Part shown: in pieces, positions 10,727 through 20,164 of the stretch
Numbering within the stretch: position 1 is the stretch's first letter
Layout: each line of letters begins with the position of its first letter
DNA from: Glaciozyma antarctica PI12
Taxonomy: Eukaryota; Basidiomycota; Microbotryomycetes; Kriegeriales; Camptobasidiaceae
Length of the DNA: 46,868 nucleotides
Reading direction: 5' to 3'
NCBI GenBank assembly: GCA_002917775.1
Contig: KZ627154.1
Coordinates: 710,870-757,737, forward strand
Notes under the pieces: model-generated
Seen by the model: the letters and a program-made list of their open reading frames with translations, nothing else
Database searches by the model: none
What the model was told of the DNA's origin: nothing
Made by a program: the position numbers and the translations under genes

Positions 10727-13064
10727 ATGGCAGCTTTAACATCTCTACTGCGGCTTCCTGGAGGCTTGCCTTCGATAGCAGTCCCTACTGGTCTCTTCAT
10801 CAACAACCTCTTCGTTCAGGGGACTGGCAAGCCCATGTCCGTCTCACTCCTCCCTCCTCACCCAAGCTCCAAGCTAACTCCCTGCACCTCTCCCAACAGC
10901 ACCACTATCGACCCATCCGTCGGCACTCCCCTCCTTCCCCTCGGCACCACCGTCTCAGGAGCTTCCAAGGCCGACGTCGATACCGCTGTCAAGGCGGCGC
11001 GCGAGGCGTTCAGGACTACGTGGGGGCTCAACGCAACGGGGCAGGAGAGGAGTAGGCTCATCAACAAGCTGGCGGACGTACGTGCTGTTCGAGGTCGAGG
11101 TGGGCGGAGGGAAGGAGCGAGGATGGTTCTCCGAGGAGAGGCAGCTGGGTGGCGCTTAAGCGGAGGGGGAGCAGTTGGACAAGCTTGGCAGCACAGCTAA
11201 CACCTTCCTGCAGCTTATCGAGACGAACCACACGACGCTCTCCCTACTCGAATCCGCCGACTCTGGCAAGCCCATCGCTTGGGCGCGCGCCGACGTGACC
11301 GACTCGGTGGCCTGCTTGCGTTACTACGCTGGATTTGCGGACAAGATTGTGGGACAAACGCTCGAGGTTAGCAAGAACAAGCAGTGCGTCTTTTGTCGCT
11401 GGCAGTGGAGGGAGGGAGCTGACTGTGTGGCTGTTCAGGTGCTTTACGAGGCACGAACCCATCGGTGTGGTGGCGCAGATCGTTCCTTGGAACTGTGCGT
11501 GTACTTCCGTCGATTCTTGACGAGGTGGAGTTGACGAAGAGGTCTAAAGACCCCATCATGATGTGGGCGTGGAAGGTCGCTCCTGCGCTTGTACGCTTCC
11601 CTCTCCCGCACTTGCGATCGAATCTAACGCTTCTGCGACGCTTCCAGGCTGTCGGTTGCTCCATCGTCTTCAAGCCCGCCGAAAACACCCCGCTATCAAC
11701 CCTCGTGCGTCCTCGACTCTCCTCCGTCTCCTTCGCCGCCATCTGACCCGACCTGCAGAAACTCGCCACCCTCTTCGTCGAAGCAGGCTTCCCTCCAGGA
11801 GTATTCAACGTCGTTAACGGTTCGTCCACCGCTCCTCTTCTTTCCGGCGTGCTCACCCTCCTCGCAGGACACGGCGCCGAGACTGGCGTGGCTCTCTCCA
11901 CCCATCCTGGAATCGACAAGATTGCCTTCACCGGCTCGACGGCAACAGGACGCGCCATCACGATTGCAGCTGCTCAGTCAAACCTGAAGAAGGTGACGCT
12001 CGAGCTGGGCGGCAAGAGCGCGAACATCGGTGAGTCCCCTCGCTCGCTCGCACAAACGTTTCTCAGACGAAGCTTACTCTCGCTCTGCGCAGTGTTTGAG
12101 AGTGCCGATATCGAGCAAGCGGTCAACTGGGCCGCTCTTGGCGTCTTCGAGAACGCGGGACAGAGCTGTTCGGCCGGATCGCGCGTGCTCGTGCAAAGGA
12201 GTGTGTTGCCCGAGTTCGAGAGGCGGATGAAGGCTGCCGCCGAGTCCATCATCGTGCGTCCTTCTTGCTTGCTGAGCCGTTAAATCATCGCTGACGGTCC
12301 TCGCAGATCGGAGCTCCGCTGAACGACGACACCTGGCAAGGACCTCAAGTCTCCGAGGCGCAATTCGGCAAGATTCTCGAGTACATCCGGATTGGGAAGG
12401 AGAACGACAAGCTGCGTGTGCTGACGGGTGGCGAGAGGTGGGGGACCGAGGGCTACTACATCCGCCCGACGGTGTTTGCAGACGTCTCGCCCAGTGCGTT
12501 CTCTTCCTTGATCCCTGGTTCGAAGTTGGCCAAGTCTCCCCGCTAACGAAAAGGCTCGCAGACTCCCGCGTCGCGCGAGAAGAGATCTTTGGACCCGTCC
12601 TCGTCATCATCCCTTTCGACACGGAGGACGAGGCGATTGCGATCGCCAACGACAGCGATTACGGTCTCGCAGCTGCTGTTCATAGTCAGCATGCCGACCA
12701 GATTGGGCGTGTGAGCAACGCGCTCGAGGCAGGGACGGTGTGGATCAAGTGAGTCACTTCTTCGCGCTTGAGCGACTGCTGCTGATGAAGCCCTCCGCAG
12801 TCAATACACCTTCACGGCCAAGTAGGTTCCTCTCCTATCTCCCGCTTTGTACGAGACTGACTTCCTCCCTCGCAGCAACGTCCCCTTCGGCGGTCCGTCT
12901 CTCCATTCCCTCACCTCGATCGCTCGCTCACAAGTGACTTTGCAGGGTACAAGACGTCGGGATGGGGACGCGAGCTCGGAAGCTATGGACTCGACGAGTA
13001 CATCAGCGTCAAGGCTGTCCACTGGAACTACGGAGACCGGATCGAGTTCCCTGCGAAGCTTTGA
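10727..13064 (+). CDS. NAD(P)-dependent aldehyde dehydrogenase with AKL C-terminus
   Basis: Fourteen exons give 508 codons, the usual size for a class 1/2-type aldehyde dehydrogenase: 10727-10836, 10900-11077, 11214-11383, 11439-11494, 11550-11590, 11648-11704, 11759-11819, 11868-12029, 12093-12253, 12307-12493, 12562-12748, 12801-12821, 12876-12892, 12946-13064. Family motifs are [22 protein letters not shown], the general base Glu (about 270) in [10 protein letters not shown], the catalytic Cys (about 304) in NAGQSC, EEIFGPV and [15 protein letters not shown]. The Glu-Cys spacing of 34 matches the family. It oxidises aldehydes to carboxylic acids; the substrate cannot be told. The protein ends in AKL, a type-1 peroxisomal signal fit, so peroxisomal import is plausible. 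One intron (11495-11549) ends in AAG instead of CAG or TAG, and two neighbouring exons are only 21 and 17 nt. Confidence 0.95.
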
Positions 13065-13248
13065 TTGCAACGTCGTTATTTATGATTAGCTTTACGATTA
13101 GCGTACGCAGCTACGGCGTGTCTGCTAGCAGCTTTTGCTGAATACGAAGCCGTTTGCACATGCTTTCGTTCTCTCCTGCAGAACGGGTCCCAGTCCTCGG
13201 AACTCCGCCGTCGAGCTCTTCTTCCTCCGCCCTCCCACCACCACCACC

Positions 13249-13622
13249 ATGGAATCCTCCCTCGGCTCATCGTATGCCATCCCCCTCTCCCTCTACTCCC
13301 TCCCTCTCGCTCTCGCCCCCCTCCTCGGAATCATCTTCATCGCCGCGCGCTCCGAGCCGACCTTCCTCTCCCTCTTCTTCCGTACGTCCTCGCTTGATCA
13401 CCCTCTATAAAGCAATGTAGCTGATGAAGCTGCCGTGCAGTATACCTCGGGAGCGCGGCATTCATAGCCTTGGGACTGTTCACGCCGTCGATCTACTTCT
13501 GGAGCCAGGGGATGCGGATCGCAGAGGCTGAGGAGAGAGAGTGGTCAAAGGGGAGGGTGAGGGTTGCGAAAGCGGAGGAGGAGAGGGAGAGGAGAGAGAA
13601 GGAGGGGAGGGGAGGAATGTAG
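13249..13622 (+). CDS. Small two-helix membrane protein of unknown function
   Basis: Two exons (13249-13381, 13441-13622) give 104 codons. ATG 13249 is preceded by a run of ACC triplets, a good fungal start context. Residues about 10-33 and 45-68 are strongly hydrophobic (SLPLALAPLLGIIFIAA, LGSAAFIALGLF), followed by a highly charged Arg/Glu/Lys tail. This suggests a hairpin in a membrane with a cytosolic or matrix tail. I do not recognise the family. Small subunits of ER or mitochondrial membrane complexes look similar, but no specific motif supports one. Confidence 0.6.
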
Positions 13623-14047
13623 TGAGCTTCGCGAGGCGGGAATGGACTTTGTTGGTGTCGAGATGCTGCAGAGCTGGAAAGGCCGTGCGATGGGGGTATT
13701 GTTTCGTGGACGCGGTCGTCAGGCTGTTGCGGTGCTGCGAAGGGAGAACGGTCGGTAGCGAACTCGACGCAGTTCTGACCACCTTCTGTGCTCGCTCCTC
13801 TCCTCAAGTGCCCCTCTCGACGTCCTCCACCACGATGGCCGCAGAGAAAGCGAGATAATGCATTCGGAGAGATGCTCAACGAGGAACATAGCTGAGAGTG
13901 AAGCGGAAGCGGGGAACGAGCAGAGTTCGAGCAGGAATCGGCGAAGGCCGCGAGCAATTCATCTCCCCGAGAGCTCGAGCGATACTAAACAGTGTCCAAT
14001 GTACTGCGAGCTTGCGAGATGCCCCTGCCCGACCCCCGACGTGCTGC
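13623..14047. other. Convergent 3' intergenic stretch
   Basis: Lies between the stop codons of the small membrane protein (plus) and the MARVEL protein (minus). No coding exon or RNA gene recognised. Confidence 0.4.
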
Positions 14048-15824
14048 CTAATAACCTGGACGCTGCACGTCCATCGACTGCGCGCAAAGCCATCAGCTCC
14101 CGCATTCCTCTCAACCTCAACTCGAAACGCACCTTCCGAATCGCCTCATACGGATCCGCCGCCTCGTAATCCCTCCCGTACGCGCCCCCACTCGCCGGCT
14201 GATCCTCGAACGGATCCTTTGCCGCAGGATGATAATGCTCCTCCTCCTCGACCCGTCCCCTCCCATACCCCTGCGCCGTCTCCGCAAACAATCTCCCCTC
14301 CCCTTCTCCCGCGTAGTAGTCTCCTGAGGGGCGGTATCCCATGTGCGGTGCCACTTCGGTCTCCGAATGCGCGAAGGCTTCTTCGTCGTCGGCGGGGAAT
14401 TGGGAGCCTGGGATAGCGAAGCCTGACGATTGAGGGTTCTTGCGGATGTTGTACCAGGTGAGGAGGACCAGGCCGAGAGTGGCGCTCCAGGCGACTGCGA
14501 ACGAGGGGTTAGGGAGCGAGCGAGAGTGGAGAAGGGAGGACGCACGGAAGTTGAGCCAGAAGAAAGCGGCGCCGGCGCGTTTGTTGCGGCAAAAGCCTCC
14601 CATCGCATCGGTGTAGCCTTCTAGCTCGGCGTGGGCGTCGCTCGCTGGGTCCTTGCAACCGCCCGTATAGGCTGAGACGGTGGTGACGAGTCTGTGAGCG
14701 GGTCAGTAGCTGGAGGGAGGAAAGACGGGACGACGTACGCGATGAGCAGCATGAAACCGACTTGGGTGGCGTTGATGATGACCCCGACGCGCACTTGCCG
14801 GAGAAGTCGAGCGACGCTGCGAAGGAGCTTGAACTTGTCGGCGAGGAGAGGCGTCGCAACTGCGTTCGCGCACAAAGTCTTCAGAAGACTTTCTACCAGC
14901 GCAACGGGCGAGCACTCACGAAAGATGCCACCATGAAGCAGGCTTTGGGCATTGAAGAACAGTGCGAGACCGGTGAGAAAGCTGGGTCCGACGGCCCATT
15001 TCTTCTGGAACGAGGCGATGGCAATGTAGATACAGAGGTTAACGAAAGGGAGGAAGGTCTGGAGACCACGTAAGCCGATGTTGATGCGTCCTGTGCCGTC
15101 CTGAGGGAGGAGGAAGTCAGCGTAGCTCCGTGAGGGCCTTGGAGGTAGTTGCGATGCCCGAGCAGCTCCCAAGCTGACAAGGCTGTGTGGATCTTTTCCT
15201 TGCGATCTCCTCCGTCGCTCTTCGAAGCAGAGCCAGCGCACACTCCACTCGCTGTGCCTCGCGCCCAAGCTCTCAGCTCCTCACAGCTCGTCAGCTGCCA
15301 CAGCCTTCCCACACACTCTCCTACCTCACCATTACGCCCTCCTGCACCTCCACAACAGTCTCAACACGCCCACTCACCTCATCGTCCCACTTGCTAGCCC
15401 CAAAAGCTCTCCACTGCGCACCTCCTGGCACCGCCCCCTGTTGCGCTGCAGGTCCTCCCCCGATCCCGTCTCCCATCGGCGAATGCTTTCCTCCTCCGAG
15501 TGCTCGTTTTAGGCCTGTGGAAGAGGTGATAGGAGGTGGGGAGAGGAGAGGAGAGGTCAGCTGCTGGACAGGGGAGCCATGTTGGAGGATGACGAGGGGA
15601 GGTGCTGCTGGTTTGGAGCGGTTCGCGTCGCCAGAGATTGGAGTCAGAGGATATAGAGCTGCTGTGCCACGAGCTGCCTTCGTGGCTGGGAGGCAGGTTG
15701 GCCGAGGTGAGGCGTCGGAGAGGAGGCAGCTCGCCGGCGTTCGACGAAGGCGTTGAAGACAGGCTGAGAAGAAGGGAGACTTGCCTGTAAACTCGCCGTG
15801 CTTGAGTTGATCTAGCAGTCCCAT
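14048..15824 (-). CDS. MARVEL-type four-helix membrane protein with N-terminal extension
   Basis: Read on the minus strand, six exons join to 428 codons: 15378-15824, 14920-15100, 14739-14859, 14546-14691, 14133-14494, 14048-14077. The last four introns are ordinary. The core starts GRINIGLRGLQTFL and has four hydrophobic segments separated by basic and cysteine-containing loops (YTGGCKDP, FCRNKRAG), the pattern of fungal MARVEL proteins. The tail is acidic and ends SMDVQRPGY. No ATG is available close to the first helix, so the frame must continue through a 277-nt intron into the upstream exon that starts MGLLDQLKHGEFTG and contains WRAFGASKWDDE; phases agree. That exon is Ser/Pro-rich and could hide another intron. 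The role is unknown; MARVEL proteins usually sit in vesicle or plasma membranes. Confidence 0.7.
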
Positions 15825-16220
15825 CGCAGAGAGTCGAGGTGTGGGCGGAGGCAGAGAGACGCACGCCGAAGCGCGCTGGGATTCCTCGGACTTGGTCGAC
15901 TTTGGCTGCTCTTTCGTGAAGGCTCTCCCCTTGAGCTTCTGACATCGAGACTCCAGATCCCGCAATACCAGAAGAAGCTCAGACATTCCGCACATCGAGA
16001 CTGAGCTGCTCGCTGCTCTGACGGCGCTGAATCCACGGACGTGGGCAGGCTCGCATGGTCTCCTCCGCTCCAATAGATCGAAGCTAGTCACGCTCAGTAA
16101 CGTCGCACGCCGAGTAAGAGAAGGATAAAGACGCAGCAGCCGCCGAATAAGTAGCCTCTCCAAACGCAGAAGTCCAAGCAGTGAAGCGAGCGGAGCGCAA
16201 CAGACATCCAGCGTTGCAGC
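15825..16220. other. Spacer between the MARVEL gene start and the kinase gene end
   Basis: Both neighbours run on the minus strand. The frame of the MARVEL N-terminus is open upstream for about 110 codons, so an upstream start is possible, but nothing there resembles a known domain. ATG 15824 is preferred. Confidence 0.4.
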
Positions 16221-17827
16221 TCATGATAACCGCGACAGCGCCTGCGACGTCGCTTCAATAACCTTTCCCACCAACTCGTCAGCCCCATTCAATCCCCGCG
16301 CAAAGACGGAAAGCGCACCTGCCCGATATCCGGCCGATTCTCAGGCTTGACGACCAGCATCATCCTAATCAACTCCCTGAACCCCTCGCTATACACGTTC
16401 CCGTCCGAAGCGGGGAACGCGTATTTGCCATTCAGCACCGCCATGGCGATCGACCCTCCGTGCTCCGACTGCTGCGTCGTTTCGAACGGAGAGGTCCCGT
16501 ACGCCATGGCGTAGAGCGTGCAGCCGAGGGACCAGATATCGACGGCTTCGGTGAGGTCGACGCCCGTTTTGACCTGTGGCAGAGTTGAGTAGAGAAAGGG
16601 GGAGAGGGAGGAGGTACGCACGTCGAAGAGCTCGGGAGCGCGGAACGGCATCGAGCAGTGCTCGGCGGCGTTGTCTTGCTGAAGTAGAGCGGCGGAGCGA
16701 TTGGGAACGGGGATTCGGGCGGGGAGGGCGGAGCCGAAATCCATGAGAATGGGAGTGAAGCCGTCGTCGGCGATCATGATGTTGGCCTGTGAGGTGGAAC
16801 CGTCAGCTCCTCTCCCTCTCCCCCTCCGAGAGACTGGAATCACCGGCTTGATATCTCGGTGCGCCCATGGCATCGCTTTCCCCTCACTCTCCGTCTCCAG
16901 CTGCCCCGTCATTCGCTCCATCAGCACCGCACCCTCATCCCCCACTCCCTCGCCAATCAACGCCTCCCCCTCCCCACTCTTCCGCACCAGTCCCTCATCA
17001 TCCTCCTCCTCCACGTCTCCCGAATCCCCCCTAATCCCACCACGGTTCTTCCCCCGTGAGCTCGAGGCGAGGAGAGAGGCGGAGGAGGCGAGAGAAGGTG
17101 AGGGAGGTGGGTAGGATGCTGAAGGCCCCGAGACGTGTTGATGCATCGCGCGGACGGCTTCGCAGGTGCCTAGGAAGACGGAGAGCATCTCTTTCTCGGG
17201 GTAGCGGGAGCCGTTGACCTGTGTACGCGCGCGGGTTAGTCGGAGTGCGCGGGGTGGAGGAGGGGACGGACGGCGTTGGCTGCGATGATGTTTTGAATCT
17301 GCCGTGGGGTTAGCTTGGGTGCAGGATGAGCAGGGAAGAGCATACGGTGCCGTGTTGGTAGAAGGGGAGGAACAGGTAAATGATCTTGGCCCCATCGTCG
17401 TCCTTGTCCTGCACGACGCAGCTATCGAGACACCGAATGATATTAGGATGCCGAAACCGCTTGTACGCTGTTCCTCCGCACGGTCAGCTAGCCTTCCCTC
17501 CCGCCTGCAATAGCTCGACGTACCATCCACCTCCTTGAGCGCCGACCGAACGCTCTCAGACCCGAGCGGGCAACGGATCTTCTTGAGCGCGAAAAGACGG
17601 GCGGAAGCTATGTCCTGCGCGAGGTAGACGTAGGAGAACCCTCCCTCGCCGAGCAGCTTGAGGATCTTGAAGCTGCGGCCGTTCAGCTTGAGTGTCGCAT
17701 CTGTCTCCCCCGTCATCAGCTCCCGCTCTTCCTCCTCTCGCTCTCGAGACGAACCGGTGCTGCAGAAGCAGGAGGCAAGCGCGTAGAAGGCGTCCTTGGC
17801 TTGGTCGGCGAGGGCGGCCACGTTCAT
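16221..17827 (-). CDS. STK16/Env7-like serine/threonine protein kinase
   Basis: Minus strand, seven exons (17524-17827, 17346-17467, 17272-17298, 16844-17218, 16622-16786, 16319-16573, 16221-16262), 429 codons. Kinase motifs are the glycine loop LGEGGFSYVYLA, the ATP lysine in FALKKI, the catalytic HRDIKPANIM, MDFGSALPARIPV, the activation segment CSMPFRAPELF and the helix-F motif DIWSLGCTLYAMAYG. MDFGSA and SMPFRAPELF are typical of the NAK/STK16 (yeast Env7) branch. ASCFCS near residue 20 resembles the palmitoylated cysteine cluster of Env7, suggesting membrane anchoring. An acidic/Ser-rich insertion of roughly 90 residues precedes the HRD motif. An in-frame ATG at 18016 would add 63 Pro-rich residues; 17827 is preferred because the cysteine cluster then lies near the N-terminus, as in the family. 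The last intron ends in AAG. Confidence 0.9.
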
Positions 17828-18250
17828 GGCGGAGTGACGAGGGAGGCGTTTCCGGGGGAGAACGAGAGGACGGCCGGTTGGGAGGGGACGAGGGTCGGGA
17901 TAGAGTAAGATGGGGAGCTGTAAGGGCTGCTGGGGGTGCTGGTGGGCGGTAGAAGGAGGGAGGGGTGGTGCAGAGGGAGGAGCAACTGCAGGGGAGAGAA
18001 GGCGCCCAAAGTTCATACTTGCATACAATCAACAAATCACTTCGTCTGCGGACCTCTCTCGATCCCTTTTCGGCTGTACTCTGCTCAATACATAGCGGAA
18101 CTGGCCTCAATTATACGCACGTAAAGAAGAGATGCCAGAGAAGACAATGCGTGGAACTCCGGTCGATTCCGGTGCCTGCAAGGTATTAGGAGAACTATTT
18201 GATCTACATGCGGTGGTACTACAGCTAATCACCCAGCCAAGAAGCAGCTA
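17828..18250. other. Leader and promoter of the STK16-like kinase
   Basis: Apart from the optional N-terminal extension of the kinase (to 18016), no coding exon is recognised. The stretch also holds the 3' end of the neighbouring minus-strand gene. Confidence 0.4.
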
Positions 18251-19320
18251 TCAAGTCTTCCCATCCTCAGCTTTTTTGAGCCTTCTTCCCCCCTGCCTCA
18301 CACGCCTGACACGCTTCGTCCTGACCAGCTCGGCCTTCCAAGGTGCCACCATTCTCCACTGCCTAACCGCCCATCCACCTGCGCTCTCACTGCGAGATCC
18401 GACAGAGCATTGATCTTGTTCCAAGGGAGGGAAGAAGGTGGGAATATAGGATGGTGAGGGAGATGGGGAGGGGGAGTAGGGAGTCGGGGGTGCGGGGGCG
18501 GGCCAGGCAGAGTTCCAGGTTTGGGGAGGGGAGACGGGGGTGATGGAGGGGACTGGTGGTGCTGTTCGTGCGGACCGAGGTGCAGGAGGGGTGGCTGTGA
18601 ATGCAAGAATTAGTTTTACTTAACAATTGAGAAATGAATGGCGGACAGACCTCGGGTTGCTGGCCTGGGCACAGGCTTTGGCCGGACGGGAGTACGTTGC
18701 CAGGCGGGGAATAATTGTGCGGGGGCAGGTGGATCTTCCTTGTCCGGTGGAAAGACGGGCTCCGCACTGGGACAGCGGACCAAGATTGCGGGGACGGGGC
18801 CAGCGTAGGGTGTGTGCGGTTGTTGTCGAGAGGGAGTGGGAGAGATGGTGGTGTGGAGGAGGTAAGAGAGGATGGGAGAGTTGGGGAGGGAGCAGGGAGT
18901 GGGAGGTGGCTTGGTGGGAAGGTCTTTTGTTGGCCCTTGCAGCGCTTTTGCTTTTGCTGGGCAGAACGTAGCGGTGGTTTGGTTGGGAGTAATTAGACTG
19001 AGAGTAATGACACTCAGACTATCATATGAGAGAAGAGTCAGCCTTCAATCTGCTATGCAGACAGTGAGAGCGGTACCTTGATATTTCAAGGGATGTGCTC
19101 AGCTCTGCGCTGGATGGATGACAAGAGGTGCATACAGCTTGACATCACTCAAGCATGCTGAGGTCTTCCCTTTGCACTGGATTGCAGAAGCATCTACGGG
19201 ACCATCTGCCCTGCAGGTCTTCGGAGCACAGGTCCATTGCAAGCTGTGGTGAGAGAGGAGGGAGTGAGTTTGACCCGGGACGTGAGGACGAAAGGCGTAC
19301 ATCTCGGTCGAAGTCTTCAT
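18251..19320 (-). CDS. Tentative proline-rich protein with cysteine-containing N-terminus
   Basis: On the minus strand, 18651-18956 and 18251-18594 join cleanly across a 56-nt intron with an ACTAAT branch site and TTCACAG acceptor. They give a long Pro/Ser-rich frame with a basic tail (VRRVRQGGRRLKKAEDGKT) ending at TGA 18251-18253. Upstream, the first ATG downstream of a minus-strand TATA box is at 19320. From it a 57-nt intron (GTACGC to ACCACAG) leads to an exon reading LQWTCAPKTC and IQCKGKTSACL. The junction from that exon (about 19144) to 18956 is not resolved. No family is recognised. Low-complexity proline frames can be open by chance, so this is a hypothesis. Confidence 0.35.
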
Positions 19321-19534
19321 TCGACACAGGTGCGGGACGTTGATCTCGGAGTGTGCGGAAGCGGAAGAAAATTTGCCACGAGCAGATTTTTTCGCGCGGA
19401 GGGGTTGTGCAAGGACTGCGCCCTTTGCCTACGGAGAGGGAGGATGGGAGGCCGGTCGATAGCTGCCCCGAGTGGCGGGGACTCTCAAGCAGACCGTGGG
19501 AGATTTGTTTAGTGCAGCTTCGAAGTCGACGTCG

Positions 19535-19570
19535 CCTGAGGTTTCTAGCCTAGCTGACGAGAACCTCAGG
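19535..19570. repeat. Perfect 9-bp inverted repeat (hairpin)
   Basis: CCTGAGGTT at 19535-19543 is mirrored by AACCTCAGG at 19562-19570 with an 18-nt loop. It may be an operator, an RNA hairpin or chance. It lies in the spacer between the tentative proline-rich gene and LAA1. Confidence 0.5.
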
Positions 19571-19680
19571 AATCCAAACGCACACCTTGGTCCCGTCCTC
19601 GCTGCCGCTCTAGTGTTGGCTCTTTAACCCAGAGCCTTCCAGGTTGGGAGGAGACGCAAGGGAAATGCAAGAGGGCTCTC

Positions 19681-19688
19681 CTTATATA
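19681..19688 (-). promoter_or_regulatory. TATA box candidate, minus strand
   Basis: On the minus strand the octamer reads TATATAAG, a full match to the TATA consensus. It lies about 360 nt upstream of the first downstream ATG (19320) of the tentative proline-rich gene. Its rarity in this GC-rich window makes it notable. Confidence 0.4.
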
Positions 19689-19720
19689 GATCTGGTTGAG
19701 CTCGCATCACAACCACTGCC

Positions 19721-19769
19721 AAGGTTCCGTTAAGGTTCCGTTTTGCGTGGAACAGCAGTGTTTCCACGC
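19721..19769. repeat. Tandem 11-mer followed by an 8-bp inverted repeat
   Basis: AAGGTTCCGTT occurs twice back to back (19721-19742). It is followed by GCGTGGAA (19745-19752) and its complement TTCCACGC (19762-19769) around a 9-nt loop. The cluster lies upstream of LAA1 and just beyond the minus-strand TATA box, so regulation of either gene is possible. Confidence 0.45.
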
Positions 19770-20164
19770 GCTATCGCAATCTCTTTCAGCATCTCTGAAA
19801 ACTCCACTAGATACAAAGGGAGTGTGTTAGGGTGGGTTCTTCCCTCAGCTCCTGCTTCACCTGTTGTCTTGCTTGTGGTGCGGTAGTCTTATTATTCCTG
19901 AGCAAGGACCAGGCCAGGCTTGACAAGAGGGGATCGGTGATTTACGAGCAAAGAGTCCTTCCTTGGGAAATCTGAACGCCCTCTCTCTTCACCCGTTAAT
20001 TTCTCTGCACCTCTCGTACACGTTGTAGACCCTTAATAACCGTCGGTATAAACACTGTCCGCCTTGAGAAAAGCCCGAAAAATAGAGTAGCAGCTGCGAG
20101 AGTAGCGGCCGCCCCACTTGAGCCCGCGGAGCTCTCTCCTCCTGCCTTCGGAACACACGACTCG

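Larger units (their letters stand above)
19321..20164. other. Divergent intergenic region upstream of LAA1
   Basis: Apart from the TATA box and the two inverted-repeat clusters listed separately, no coding exon is recognised. It separates the tentative minus-strand gene from the plus-strand LAA1 gene. Confidence 0.45.

Noticed and set aside
15101-15377. A separate small gene on the minus strand here (frame with SAWELLGHRNYLQ)
   Set aside because: It has no ATG and no usable donor in phase with the next exon. It is better explained as a long intron of the MARVEL gene.
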